Origin: Cladorhizidae sp. MBARI D1340-BT2
Taxonomy: Eukaryota > Porifera > Demospongiae > Poecilosclerida > Cladorhizidae
Assembly (NCBI GenBank): GCA_028752905.1
Contig: JAQNBH010000015.1
Location: 11,627,036 to 11,691,035 of the forward strand
DNA length: 64,000 bases
Reading direction: 5' to 3'
Positions 22,792 through 35,200 of this stretch are shown here, in pieces. Every line of letters starts with the position of its first letter. Within the stretch, counting starts at the first letter, position 1. The notes below the pieces were generated by a model. It did not search any database, had not been told where the DNA came from, and saw nothing but the letters and a program-made list of their open reading frames with translations. The translations under genes and the position numbers were made by a program.

Positions 22792-23435
22792 TTGAGATTC
22801 TGGGCTTTGGCGAACCCATCCAAAATAGCGTCCACTTCTCCATGACCAGGTATACACGTCTGTCTGGAGTGAAAGATGCAGTCATCGTTATCTCACTACC
22901 ACCAGCACCACAACATCACCACCATCACTACCACCACCATCACTTCCACCACACCACCCACCACCACAACATCACTACCACCACAACATCACCACCATCA
23001 CTACCACCTGCACCACACCACCCACCACCACCACCACATCACTACCACCACACCACCCACCACCACCACACCACCCACCACCACAACATCACCACCACCA
23101 CCATCACCATCACTACCACCATCATTGTCATCATCACCATTATCGTTACCACCACCACACTTTGTCAGCATCATCACTACCATCACCATATCACCACCAC
23201 CACCATCATTGTCAACATCACTCACCACCACCATCACCATCATCATCATCACCACCACCATAATCACTATCCCCATCCTCTCAACAATGACAGAGCTACA
23301 CACATATACCTTGCTTTGATGAGGGCAGAGGACGCCACTTGAGTCGATTTCCCGTAACGACAGCGTATCTTGTACACGGAGGCCAACTTGGACAGCTCAG
23401 CTCTCTCGTCCTGGCCCATGGGGGGTAACTGGAGA
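22792..23435 (-). CDS. R3H-domain-like protein, 2 internal exons
   Basis: Exon 23435-23310 follows acceptor CTCTTGTAG and ends at GTATATG. Exon 22863-22792 follows CTTTCACTCCAG and ends at GTATGTG. Phases agree (phase 2 into AG|A). The first exon reads LQLPPMGQDERAELSKLASV, then YKIRCRYGKSTQVASSALIK. That fits the R3H signature of a hydrophobic-PPM start, an ER pair, LA..Y and a Gly-containing turn (established for R3H, a single-stranded nucleic acid binding fold). The usual R..H spacing is altered, since L/S replace the canonical His position, so the match is partial. The second exon reads TCIPGHGEVDAILDGFAKAQ. The ACC/CAT microsatellite lies in the intron between them. The rest of the gene is not found. 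Confidence 0.55.
22895..23275. repeat. ACC/CAT-rich compound microsatellite
   Basis: Imperfect ACC, CAC and CAT triplet runs over about 380 bp, within the intron between the two R3H-like exons. Long His/Thr open frames here are compositional. Confidence 0.95.
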
Positions 23436-23589
23436 CTACAAGAGGTCCATGCATCATTATGGGCTTATTTCCACGACACGACAAGCAAAATGCAAAACTC
23501 AATTTGGAGTGGGTAAAAAAATTATTCTAGTCCTGAAGAACAACCGTTGGACAAATGATGGCACAATCATCATCACCTCACCACCACTC

Positions 23590-26330
23590 AAACACACTGT
23601 GTGTCCTCAATCAGAACATGCACATTCTATTACTGCAACTCAAACACTGTGTGTCCTCAATCAGAACATGCACACTCTATTACTGCAACTCAAAATAACT
23701 CAAACACTGTGTGTCCTCAATCAGAACATGCACACTCTATTACTGCAACTCAAACACTGTGTATCCTCAATCAGAACATGCACATTCTATTACTGCAACT
23801 CAAACACTGTGTCCTCAATCAGAACATGTGAATTCTATTACTGCAACTCAAACACTGTGTGTCTTCAATCAGAACATGCACATTCTATTAATTACTGCAA
23901 CTCAACTCAAACACTGTGTGTCCTCAATCATAACATGCACATTCTATTACTGCAACTCAAACACTGTGTGTCCTCAATCAGAACATGTGCATTCTATTAC
24001 TGCAACTCAAACACTGTGTGTCCTCAATCAGAACATGTGCATTCTATTACTGCAACTCAAACACTGTGTGTCCTCAATCAGAACATGCACATTCTATTAC
24101 TGCAACTCAAACACTGTGTGTCCTCAATCAGAACATGTGAATTCTATTACTGCAACTCAAACACTGTGTGTCCTCAATCAGAACATGCACATTCTATTAC
24201 TGCAACTCAAACACTGTGTGTCCTCAATCAGAACATGCACATTCTGCAACTCAAACACTGTGTGTCCTCAATCAGAACATGCACATTCTATTACTGCAAC
24301 TCAAACACTGTGTGTCCTCAATCAGAACATGTGAATTCTATTACTGCAACTCAAACACTGTGTGTCCTCAATCAGAACATGCACATTCTATTACTGCAAC
24401 TCAAACACTGTGTGTCCTCAATCAGAACATGCACATTCTATTACTGCAACTCAAACACTGTGTCCTCAATCAGAACATGCGCATTCTATTACTGCAACTC
24501 AAACACTGTGTGTCCTCAATCAGAACATGCACATTCTATTACTGCAACTCAAACACTGTGTGTCCTCAATCAGAACATGCACATTCTATTACTGCAACTC
24601 AAACACTGTGTGTCCTCAATCAGAACATGCACATTCTATTACTGCAACTCAAACACTGTGTGTCCTCAATCAGAACATGCACATTCTATTACTGCAACTC
24701 AAACACTGTGTGTCCTCAATCAGAACATGCACATTCTATTACTGCAACTCAAACACTGTGTGTGAACATGCACATTCTATTACTGCAACTCAAACACTGT
24801 GTGTCCTCAATCAGAACATGCGCATTCTATTACTGCAACTCAAACACTGTGTGTCCTCAATCAGAACATGCACATTCTATTACTGCAACTCAAACACTGT
24901 GTGTCCTCAATCAGAACATGCACATTCTATTACTGCAACTCAAACACTGTGTGTCCTCAATCAGAACATGCACATTCTATTACTGCAACTCAAACACTGT
25001 GTGTCCTCAATCAGAACATGCACATTCTATTACTGCAACTCAAACACTGTGAGTCCTCAATCAGAACATGTACATTCTATTACTGCAACTCAAACACTGT
25101 GTGTCCTCAATCAGAACATGCACATTCTATTACTGCAACTCAAACACTGTGTGTCCTCAATCAGAACATGCACATTCTATTACTGCAACTCAAACACTGT
25201 GTGTGAACATGCACATTCTATTACTGCAACTCAAACACTGTGTGTCCTCAATCAGAACATGCGCATTCTATTACTGCAACTCAAACACTGTGTGTCCTCA
25301 ATCAGAACATGCACATTCTATTACTGCAACTCAAACACTGTGTGTCCTCAATCAGAACATGCACATTCTATTACTGCAACTCAAACACTGTGTGTCCTCA
25401 ATCAGAACATGCACATTCTATTACTGCAACTCAAACACTGTGTGTCCTCAATCAGAACATGCACATTCTATTACTGCAACTCAAACACTGTGAGTCCTCA
25501 ATCAGAACATGTACATTCTATTACTGCAACTCAAATTACTGCAACTCAAACACTGTGTGTCCTCAATCAGAACATGCACATTCTATTACTGCAACTCAAA
25601 CACTGTGTGTCCTCAATGCACATTCTATTACTGCAACTCAAACACTGTGTGTCCTCAATCAGAACATGCACATTCTATTACTGCAACTCAAACACTGTGT
25701 GTCCTCAATCAGAACATGCACATTCTATTACTGCAACTCAAACACTGTGTGTCCTCAATCAGAACATGCGCATTCTATTACTGCAACTCAAACACTGTGT
25801 GTCCTCAATCAGAACATGCACATTCTATTACTGCAACTCAAACACTGTGTCCTCAATCAGAACATGCACATTCTATTACTGCAACTCAAACACTGTGTGT
25901 CCTCAATCAGAACATGCACATTCTATTACTGCAACTCAAACACTGTGTGTCCTCAATCAGAACATGCACATTCTATTACTGCAACTCAAACACTGTGTGT
26001 CCTCAATCAGAACATGCACATTCTATTACTGCAACTCAAACGCTGTGAGTCCTCAATCAGAACATGTACATTCTATTCTGCAACTCAAACACTGTGTGTC
26101 CTTAATCAGAACATGTACATTCTATTACTGCAACTCAAATTACTGCAACTCAAACACTGTGTGTCCTCAATCAGAACATGCACATTCTATTACTGCAACT
26201 CAAACACTGTGTGTCCTCAATGCACATTCTATTACTGCAACTCAAACACTGTGTGTCCTCAATCAGAACATGCACATTCTATTACTGCAACTCAAACACT
26301 GTGTATCCTCAATCAGAACTGCACATTCTA
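23590..26330. repeat. 50-bp satellite array, about 54 copies
   Basis: The unit runs CTCAAACACTGTGTGTCCTC, AATCAGAACATGCACATTCT, ATTACTGCAA. Variants include GTGAATTC, GCGCATTC, a 29-bp short form (GTGTGTGAACATGCAC) and 13-bp internal duplications (AATTACTGCAACTC). The region 24730-25130 repeats almost exactly at 25170-25560, a larger duplicated block. All three plus-strand frames stay open for long distances because the unit lacks stop codons and 50 is not divisible by 3. These frames are not genes. Confidence 0.97.
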
Positions 26331-26336
26331 TTCAAG

Positions 26337-26579
26337 AGTGCACACTAATCGAGGCTATGCTCTAGTATTCTGGCAAGCCTGTAGTGCAGGCGTGCATCAC
26401 CAGATCTCAGTCAGGTAATAATATCTTTGTTTGTGTGTCTATTCCTTGTCTACCATTCCTTCCAGGTCATCTTCGCTCGATGCGAAGGCAGTCTCTCGAT
26501 GTCTTCATTGTGCAGTACGGTTACCTCACTGGTGATAGCAGCTGCTGTACTGGCTAGCCAAGACTTGCAGTGGGCGTGA
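26337..26579 (+). CDS. Possible two-exon remnant at the array edge
   Basis: A stretch 26337-26414 reading RVHTNRGYALVFWQACSAGV ends at GTAATA. Then comes a 51-bp intron with a strong CCATTCCTTCCAG acceptor at 26465. The in-phase continuation reads SSSLDAKAVSRCLHCAVRLP and stops; another frame reads to TGA at 26577-26579. The minus strand of the same interval also has an open, spliceable reading (NGSEDHAHCKSWLASTAAAI before GTAACC), so the strand is undecided. Confidence 0.25.
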
Positions 26580-26954
26580 TCTTCCGAGCCATTCTGCTCG
26601 CAGACTCACACTAGATATTTATAATTGTACGTTTCGTAATACTGTACTTGTGTTCACTTATGAGCATGTGCATTGCAATGTAGTTGTGATGGGCACGTGC
26701 AGTCTAATCAAGAGCGCTTTGAATGAAGGCGCAGTCTAATTGAGGATATACATGTACAGTAAATAAGACTCTGACTATAATACTTAAAAATCTCACTCAG
26801 TTTTCTCGAGATCCATGACAAAGTCAATCAAAATTTGATTGATACGAAGAACAAATTCCAAGTCCGGTGATCCGGAGGTCTGAAGAAGAGCACAGCATTG
26901 GAATAATAAGAGCATATGGACAAGAACTCCATCAATCTGGAATACTTGACCCTC
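26580..26954. other. Spacer without recognised genes
   Basis: Mixed-composition sequence; nothing identifiable. Confidence 0.45.
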
Positions 26955-27275
26955 CTACCAAGTCCTCATCCCTCAGGAACACTCCAGCCCCCCACCCCCC
27001 TCCCCCTCCTCATCTCTCAGGAACACTGCAGCCCGAACACTCCAGCCCTGCCACCAAGTCCTCATCCCTCAGGAACACTCCAGCCCTCCCCCCCTCCCCC
27101 TCCTCATCTCTCAGGAACACTGCAACCCGAACACTCCAGCCAACACTGCAACCCGAACACTCCAGCCCTGCCACCAAGTTCTCATCCCTCAGGAACACTC
27201 CAGCCCTCCACCCCTCCCCCTCCTCATCTCTCAGGAACACTGCAACCCGAACACTCCAGCCCCCCCCCCCCCCCC
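26955..27275. repeat. CCTCAGGAACACTCCAGCCC minisatellite
   Basis: Alternating sub-units CCCTCAGGAACACTCCAGCC and TCTCAGGAACACTGCAACCC make a compound unit of roughly 100-120 bp, with about three copies. It ends in a C run at 27261-27275. Frames across it on both strands are compositional. Confidence 0.9.
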
Positions 27276-28404
27276 CACCGAAATATGATGACGGGTTGCG
27301 TTGTGTGAGCAGGAGGTGTGAGATAAAGCCATCCAGTTCACCTACATGTAGCTCTTCTCCTCTGCTGCCGGTGTGTGTTGGGCCAAATAGCAACTACACC
27401 ATCTCAATATCTTCTTTCTTCCCGAGCAGTATATATACTAATGATGTGAAGAAAAACCATCTTGTCTCTACAACTTCATGGCCTTCGAATATTTTATCAA
27501 AGTGAAGAATTCCAGATTTATACTACATAGTTTTGTTAGAGGGACTTATCCCAAGATGACTGTCCCCAAAGAGGTTGAGCTATTGTTCGTGGAATAAATG
27601 GTTCTTAGTGGAATTTGGTATAAAGACCAGGAGTAATGCAGTGGGGACAGCTAAAAGGTGCCCGAGGTGAAGCCATCTCTGCTGCATTACGAGTGGTATT
27701 TAATACAATATTTCACAACAAACCTTGTGAACGCTGTCTCGTGTTAATACCACACAATACGAATGGGTGAAGGAAAACACTTTAGGTAGTTCTACACCTT
27801 ACCAGCTCTGACATAGTTAGCGAGCTTTCTACACATCAGAATCGAAATCCTGTACTTCATCTTCCCAAAAATAACATTGATTACTTTACATAACAACCTG
27901 ATTTTCATGCATTTATTAGAGCGCAATTTCACATTTTTTCACCGCTATCAGTGAAAAAAGTTTAAAGGCATTCTGATTGGCCAACAACTGTGAACTATCA
28001 CGTCAATAGCCATAGCAGTCTATGGCATTTTACTACCGGAAGTATTCAGGTTTGGCACTAGAGGAAGTCCCACAGTCTTAATGGTTTGGGCCATTTGTTG
28101 AATCCAAATTCATTTAATTGTTTTAAAATAAAAACAACAAACTACTTTTTTTTACTACTTTTTACTTTTTACTTCTACTTTTTACTTTTAATACTTTTTA
28201 CTTTTAAAAAATAATAAAAATAAAAAACAATTTTAAAAAAAGCAGGAAAAAAATTGTGTGTGGGGGGGGGGGGGGGGTGGAAAGAAGAGAAAAAAGTTCC
28301 CCGCTCAAGTGTGTGTGTGTGTGTGTGAGGACTGCTGACAATGCAATCACTCTCTCCATGGTTATTGATTACCAGACCCTTCCCTTCCTCCCACACACAC
28401 TCAC
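27276..28404. other. Spacer; no convincing gene
   Basis: Contains TACTTTTTACTTTT runs (28140-28205), a G run of about 17 bases (28262-28278) and a GT microsatellite (28310-28327). A CCAAT-type TGATTGGCCAA sits at 27974. Confidence 0.45.
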
Positions 28405-28496
28405 CCTTGAAAGGACATTGAAGGTCTCGTAGTCACTGGAGCGAACATTGACATTCCACCATCTCCCATCCTTCTTCCTCTGGTAGGTATCGTGCA
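28405..28496 (-). CDS. Unrecognised internal exon
   Basis: The minus strand has acceptor TGTTCTTCTGCAG, 92 nt of open sequence and donor GTGAGTGT. It reads VHDTYQRKKDGRWWNVNVRS, then SDYETFNVLSR. Strong splice sites on both sides and a dense, protein-like composition make a real exon likely. I do not recognise the family. Confidence 0.65.
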
Positions 28497-28867
28497 CTGC
28501 AGAAGAACATTTGATGCAAGCAATAATGTGCTGCAGAATGCACGAGTTGAGCCGTACCCAGCCTGCCCACAGCCGGGTGTGACAGGCTTAGTGTCCTCAC
28601 TCACTCTCTCTCTCTATGGGTGTGAATAAAAACACTTATTTTACCACACTTAGTAGGCTGTTGACCACAGAACAACGATTGGATTTTGACAGTCGAAGGC
28701 CACAAATTAGGCATTACATGAAAACAACTTTGCAGATCTCTACCAAACTTGGTAGTCAGATAAAGTAGGTACTCAGGAACAGCTCATTAAGTTTTTGATG
28801 GGTCAAGGGACAGTCTTGCACTGCTGGTCTTCTTTTCCCTTCTTCCTTGAATGCCAATGCAAGTCCG

Positions 28868-29073
28868 TTAGACAACTTTGCGATGACCGATTGTGGTTGA
28901 GGTCATGAGGTTGAACAACAGCCTCATCCTAAGGTGCTTCTTGGGGGCAATGAACCACATATCGATGCAGCTGTTCCCTCCCCCCCCCCCCCTCCGACTC
29001 CTCTCAAGCAGGGGACCATTTCCTTCACACGTGTCCGGTGCAAGGCGATCCTACGAGCTACGATGTTCAAAGA
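28868..29073 (-). CDS. Candidate terminal exon interrupted by a G13 homopolymer
   Basis: After acceptor CCACACCCCTAG the minus strand reads SLNIVARRIALHRTRVKEMV, then PCLRGVGG into a homopolymer of 13 G. Beyond it, the protein-like frame is IDMWFIAPKKHLRMRLLFNL, then MTSTTIGHRKVV and TAA at 28870-28868. With 13 G the frames do not join and the read frame ends at a TGA about 20 codons later; with 14 G they join. Family unknown. Confidence 0.45.
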
Positions 29074-29084
29074 CTAGGGGTGTG

Positions 29085-29225
29085 GCTTAGGGAATTAGGG
29101 CTAGGCAAATAGGGCTAGGGCCATGGAAATAGGCTAGGATTAGGCTAGAGAAATAGGGCTCGGATTAGGGCTAAGGAAATAGGGCTCGGATTAGGGCTAA
29201 GGAAATAGGGCTCGGATTAGGTGGC
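29085..29225. repeat. TTAGGGCTAAGGAAATAGGG degenerate repeat
   Basis: Several imperfect copies of a 28-bp unit, AAATAGGGCTCGGATTAGGG plus CTAAGG. It contains TTAGGG words but not a contiguous telomeric array. It lies between the G13-containing exon and the 47-bp satellite. Confidence 0.8.
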
Positions 29226-29296
29226 AACACTGAACTCCAGACATGCACACTTGATCTGATGTATGTCTAAATGCTCACTCTTATTTCCTACAGCAT

Positions 29297-32200
29297 AGGA
29301 AGACTTCTAGCAATGATACACAGACTCCTCACTATGGCCTCAGAGGAAGACTTCTAGCAATGACACACAGACTCCTCACTATGGCCTCAGAGGAAGACTT
29401 CTAGCAATGATACACAGACTCCTCACTATGGCCTCAGAGGAAGACTTCTAGCAATGACACACAGACTCCTCACTATGGCCTCAGAGGAAGACTTCTAGCA
29501 ATGATACACAGACTCCTCACTATGGCCTCAGAGGAAGACTTCTAGCAATGATACACAGACTCCTCACTATGGCCTCAGAGGAAGATTTCTAGCAATGATA
29601 CACAGACTCCTCACTATGGCCTCAGAGGAAGACTTCTAGCAATGATACACAAGACTCCTCACTATGGCCTCAGAGGAAGACTTCTAGCAATGATACACAA
29701 GACTCCTCACTATGGCCTCAGAGGAAGACTTCTAGCAATGATACACAGACTCCTCACTATGGCCTCAGAGGAAGACTTCTAGCAATGTTACACAGACTCC
29801 TCATTATGACCTCAGAGGAAGACTTCTAGCAATGATATACAGACTCCTCACTATGGCCTCACAGGAAGACTTCTAGCAATGATACACAGACTCCTCACTA
29901 TGGCCTCAGAGGAAGACTTCTAGCAATGATACACAGACTCCTCACTATGGCCTCAGAGGAAGACTTCTAGCAATGATACACAGACTCCTCACTATGGCCT
30001 CAGAGGAAAACTTCTAGCAATGATACACAGACTCCTCACTAGGGCCTCAGAGGAAGACTTCTAGCAATGATACCACAGACTCCTCACTATTGCCTCAGAG
30101 GAAGACTTCTAGCAATGATACACAGACTCCTAACTATTGCCTCAGAGGAAGACTTCTAGCAATGATACACAGACTCCTCACTATGGCCTCAGAGGAAGAA
30201 TTCTAGCAATGATACCACAGACTCCTCACTATGGCCTCCGAGGAAGACTTCTAGCAATGATACACAGACTCCTCACTATGGCCTCAGAGGAAGACTTCTA
30301 GCAATGATACACAGACTCCTCACTATGGCCTCAGAGGAAGACTTCTAGCAATGATACACAGACTCCTCACTATGGCCTCAGAGGAAGACTTCTAGCAATG
30401 ATACACAGACTCCTCACTATTGCCCCAGAGGAAGACTTCTAGCAATGATACACAGACTCCTCACTATTAACTCATAGGAAGACTTCTAGCAATGATACAC
30501 AGACTCCTCACTATTAACTCAGAGGAAGACTTCTAGCAATGATACACAGACTGCTCACTATTAAACTCATAGGAAGACTTCTAGCAATGATACACAGACT
30601 CCTCACTATGGCCTCAGAGGAAGACATCTAGCAATGATACACAGTCCTCACTATTAACTCAGAGGAAGACTTCTAGCAATGATACACAGACTCCTCACTA
30701 TTAACTCATAGGAAGACTTCTAGCAATGATACACAGACTCCTCGCTATTAACTCAGAGGAAGACTTCTAGCAATGATACACAGACTCCTCACTAGGGCCT
30801 CAGAGGAAGACTTCTAGCAATGATACACAGACTCCTCACTATGGCCTCAGAGGAAGACTTCTAGCAATGATACACAGACTCCTCACTATTAACTCAGAGG
30901 AAGACTTCTAGCAATGATACACAGACTCCTCACTATTAACTCATAGGAAGACTTCTAGCAATGATACACAGACTCCTCACTATGGCCTCAGAGGAAGACT
31001 TCTAGCAATGATACACAGACTCCTCACTATGGCCTCAGAGGAAGACTTCTAGCAATGACACACAGACTCCTCACTATGGCCTCAGAGGAAGACTTCTAGC
31101 AATGATACACAGACTCCTCACTATGGCCTCAGAGGAAGACTTCTAGCAATGATACACAGACTCCTCACTATGGCCTCAGAGGAAGACTTCTAGCAATGAT
31201 ACACAGACTCCTCACTATGGCCTCAGAGGAAGACTTCTAGCAATGATACACAGACTCCTCACTATTGCCTCAGAGGAAGACTTCTAGCAATGATACACAG
31301 ACTCCTCACTATTAACTCATAGGAAGACTTCTAGCAATGATACACAGACTCCTCACTATTAACTGAGAGGAAGACTTCTAGCAATGATACACAGACTCCT
31401 CACTATTAAACTCATAGGAAGACTTCTAGCAATGATACACAGACTCCTCACTATGGCCTCAGAGGAAGACATCTAGCAATGATACACAGTCCTCACTATT
31501 AACTCAGAGGAAGACTTCTAGCAATGATACACAGACTCCTCACTATTAACTCATAGGAAGCAATGATACACAGACTCCTCACTATTGCCTCAGAGGAAGA
31601 CTTCTAGCAATGATACACAGACTCCTCACTATGGCCTCAGAGGAAGACTTCTAGCAATGATACACAGACTCCTCACTATGGCCTCAGAGGAAGACTTCTA
31701 GCAATGATACACAGACTCCTCACTATTAACTCAGAGGAAGACTTCTAGCAATGATACACAGACTCCTCACTATGGCCTCAGAGGAAGACTTCTAGCAATG
31801 ATACACAGACTCCTCACTGTTGCCTCAGAGGAAGACTTATAGCAATGATACACAGACTCCTCATTATGGCCTCAGAGGAAGACTTCTAGCAATGATACAC
31901 AGACTCCTCACTATGGCCTCAGAGGAAGACTTCTAGCAATGATACACAGACTCCTCACTATTGCCTCAGAGGAAGACTTCTAGCAATGATACACAGACTC
32001 CTCACTATGGCCTCAGAGGAAGACTTCTAGCAATGATACACAGACTCCTCACTATTACCTCAGAGGAAGACTTCTAGCAATGATACACAGACTCCTCACT
32101 ATGACCACAGAGGAAGACTTCTTGCAATGATACACAGACTCCTCACTATTAACTCAGAGGAAGACTTCTAGCAATGATACACCGACTCCTCACTATGGCC

Positions 32201-35200
32201 TCAGAGGAAGACTTCTAGCAATGATACACAGTCCTCACTATGGCCTCAGAGGAAGACTTCTAGCAATGATACACAGACTCCTCACTATGGCCTCAGAGGA
32301 AGACTTCTAGCAATGATACACAGACTCCTCACTATGGCCTCAGAGGAAGACTTCTAGCAATGATACACAGACTCCTCACTATGGCCTCAGAGGAAGACTT
32401 CTAGCAATGATACACAGACTCCTCACTATTGCCTCAGAGGAAGACTTCTAGCAATGATACACAGACTCCTCACTATGGCCTCAGAGGAAGACTTCTAGCA
32501 ATGATACACAGACTCCTCACTATTGCCTCAGAGGAAGACTTCTAGCAATGATACACAGACTCCTCACTATTAACTCAGAGGAAGACTTCTAGCAATGATA
32601 CACAGACTCCTCACTATGGCCTCAGAGGAAGACTTCTAGCAATGATACACAGACTCCTCACTATGGCCTCAGAGGAAGACTTCTAGCAATGATACACAGA
32701 CTCCTCACTATGACCTCAGAGGAAGACTTCTAGCAATGATACACAGACTCCTCATTATGGCCTCAGAGGAAGACTTCTAGCAATGATACACAGACTCCTC
32801 ACTATGGCCTCAGAGGAAGACTTCTAGCAATGACACACAGACTCCTCACTATGGCCTCAGAGGAAGACTTCTAGCAATGATACACAGACTCCTCACTATT
32901 ATCTCAGAGGAAGCAATGATACACAGACTCCTCACTATGGCCTCAGAGGAAGACTTCTAGCAATGACACACAGACTACTCACTATGGCCTCAGAGGAAGA
33001 CTTCTAGCAATGATACACAGACTCCTCACTATTGCCTCAGAGGAAGACTTCTAGCAATGATACACAGACTCCTCACTATGGCCTCAGAGGAAGACTTCTA
33101 GCAATGATACACAGACTCCTCACTATTACCTCAGAGGAAGACTTCTAGCAATGATACACAGACTCTTCACTATTGCATCAGAGGAAGACTTCTAGCAATG
33201 ATACACAGACTCCTCACTATGGCCTCAGAGGAAGACTTCTAGCAATGATACACAGTCCTCACTATTACCTCCGAGGAAGACTTCTAGCACTGATACACAG
33301 ACTCCTCACTATGGCCTCAGAGGAAGACTTCTAGCAATGATACACAGACTCCTCACTATTATCTCAGAGGAAGACTTCTAGCAATGATACACAGACTCCT
33401 CACTATGGCCTCAGAGGAAGACTTCTAGCAATGATACACAGACTCCTCACTATTAACTCAAAGGAAGACTTCTAGCAATGATACACAGACTCCTCACTAT
33501 GGCCTCAGAGGAAGACTTCTAGCAATGATACACAGACTCCTCACTATTAACTCATAGGAAGACTTCTAGCAATGATACACAGACTCCTCACTATGGCCTC
33601 AGAGGAAGACTTCTAGCAATGATACACAGACTCCTCACTATGGCCTCAGAGGAAGACTTCTAGCAATGACACACAGACTCCTCACTATGGCCTCAGAGGA
33701 AGACTTCTAGCAATGATACACAGACTCCTCACTAGGGCCTCAGAGGAAGACTTCTAGCAATGATACCACAGACTCCTCACTATTGCCTCAGAGGAAGACT
33801 TCTAGCAATGATACACAGACTCCTAACTATTGCCTCAGAGGAAGACTTCTAGCAATGATACACAGACTCCTCACTATGGCCTCAGAGGAAGACTTCTAGC
33901 AATGATACACAGACTCCTCACTATGGCCTCAGAGGAAGACTTCTAGCAATGATACACAGACTCCTCACTATGGCCTCAGAGGAAGACTTCTAGCAATGAT
34001 ACACAGACTCCTCACTATGGCCTCAGAGGAAGACTTCTAGCAATGATACACAGACTCCTCACTATTGCCTCAGAGGAAGACTTCTAGCAATGATACACAG
34101 ACTCCTCACTATTAACTCAGAGGAAGACTTCTAGCAATGATACACAGTCCTCACTATTAACTCAGAGGAAGACTTCTAGCAATGATACACAGACTCCTCA
34201 CTATTAACTCATAGGAAGACTTCTAGCAATGATACACAGACTCCTCGCTATTAACTCAGAGGAAGACTTCTAGCAATGATACACAGACTCCTCACTAGGG
34301 CCTCAGAGGAAGACTTCTAGCAATGATACACAGACTCCTCACTATGGCCTCAGAGGAAGACTTCTAGCAATGATACACAGACTCCTCACTATTAACTCAG
34401 AGGAAGACTTCTAGCAATGATACACAGACTCCTCACTATTAACTCATAGGAAGACTTCTAGCAATGATACACAGACTCCTCACTATGGCCTCAGAGGAAG
34501 ACTTCTAGCAATGATACACAGACTCCTCACTATGGCCTCAGAGGAAGACTTCTAGCAATGACACACAGACTCCTCACTATGGCCTCAGAGGAAGACTTCT
34601 AGCAATGATACACAGACTCCTCACTATGGCCTCAGAGGAAGACTTCTAGCTATGATACACCGACTCCTCACTATGGCCTCAGAGGAAGACTTCTAGCAAT
34701 GATACACAGACTCCTCACTATGGCCTCACAGGAAGACTTCTAGCAATGATACACAGACTCCTCACTATTGCCTCAGAGGAAGACTTCTAGCAATGACACA
34801 CAGACTCCTCACTATTATCTCAGAGGAAGACTTCTAGCAATGATACACAGACTCCTCACTATGGCCTCAGAGGAAGACTTCTAGCAATGATACACAGACT
34901 CTTCACTATGGCCTCAGAGGAAGACTTCTAGCAATGATACACAGACTCCTCACTATGGCCTCAGAGGAAGACTTCTAGCAATGATACACAGACTCCTCAC
35001 TATTAACTCATAGGAAGACTTCTAGCAATGATACACAGACTCCTCACTATTAACTGAGAGGAAGACTTCTAGCAATGATACACAGACTCCTCACTATTAA
35101 ACTCATAGGAAGACTTCTAGCAATGATACACAGACTCCTCACTATGGCCTCAGAGGAAGACATCTAGCAATGATACACAGTCCTCACTATTAACTCAGAG

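Noticed and set aside
23449..26418. Long plus-strand open frames (up to 667 codons) across the 50-bp array
   Set aside because: The repeat unit lacks stop codons and its length rotates all three frames. The protein is only the repeat read three ways, without domains or splice support.
26466..26579. Confident plus-strand terminal exon
   Set aside because: The plus-strand acceptor is good, but the minus strand is also open with a donor, and no continuing exon was found. It is kept only as a low-confidence feature.
29085..29225. TTAGGG-containing stretch considered as a telomere remnant
   Set aside because: TTAGGG words are separated by other sequence in a 28-bp unit and are not contiguous telomeric repeats.
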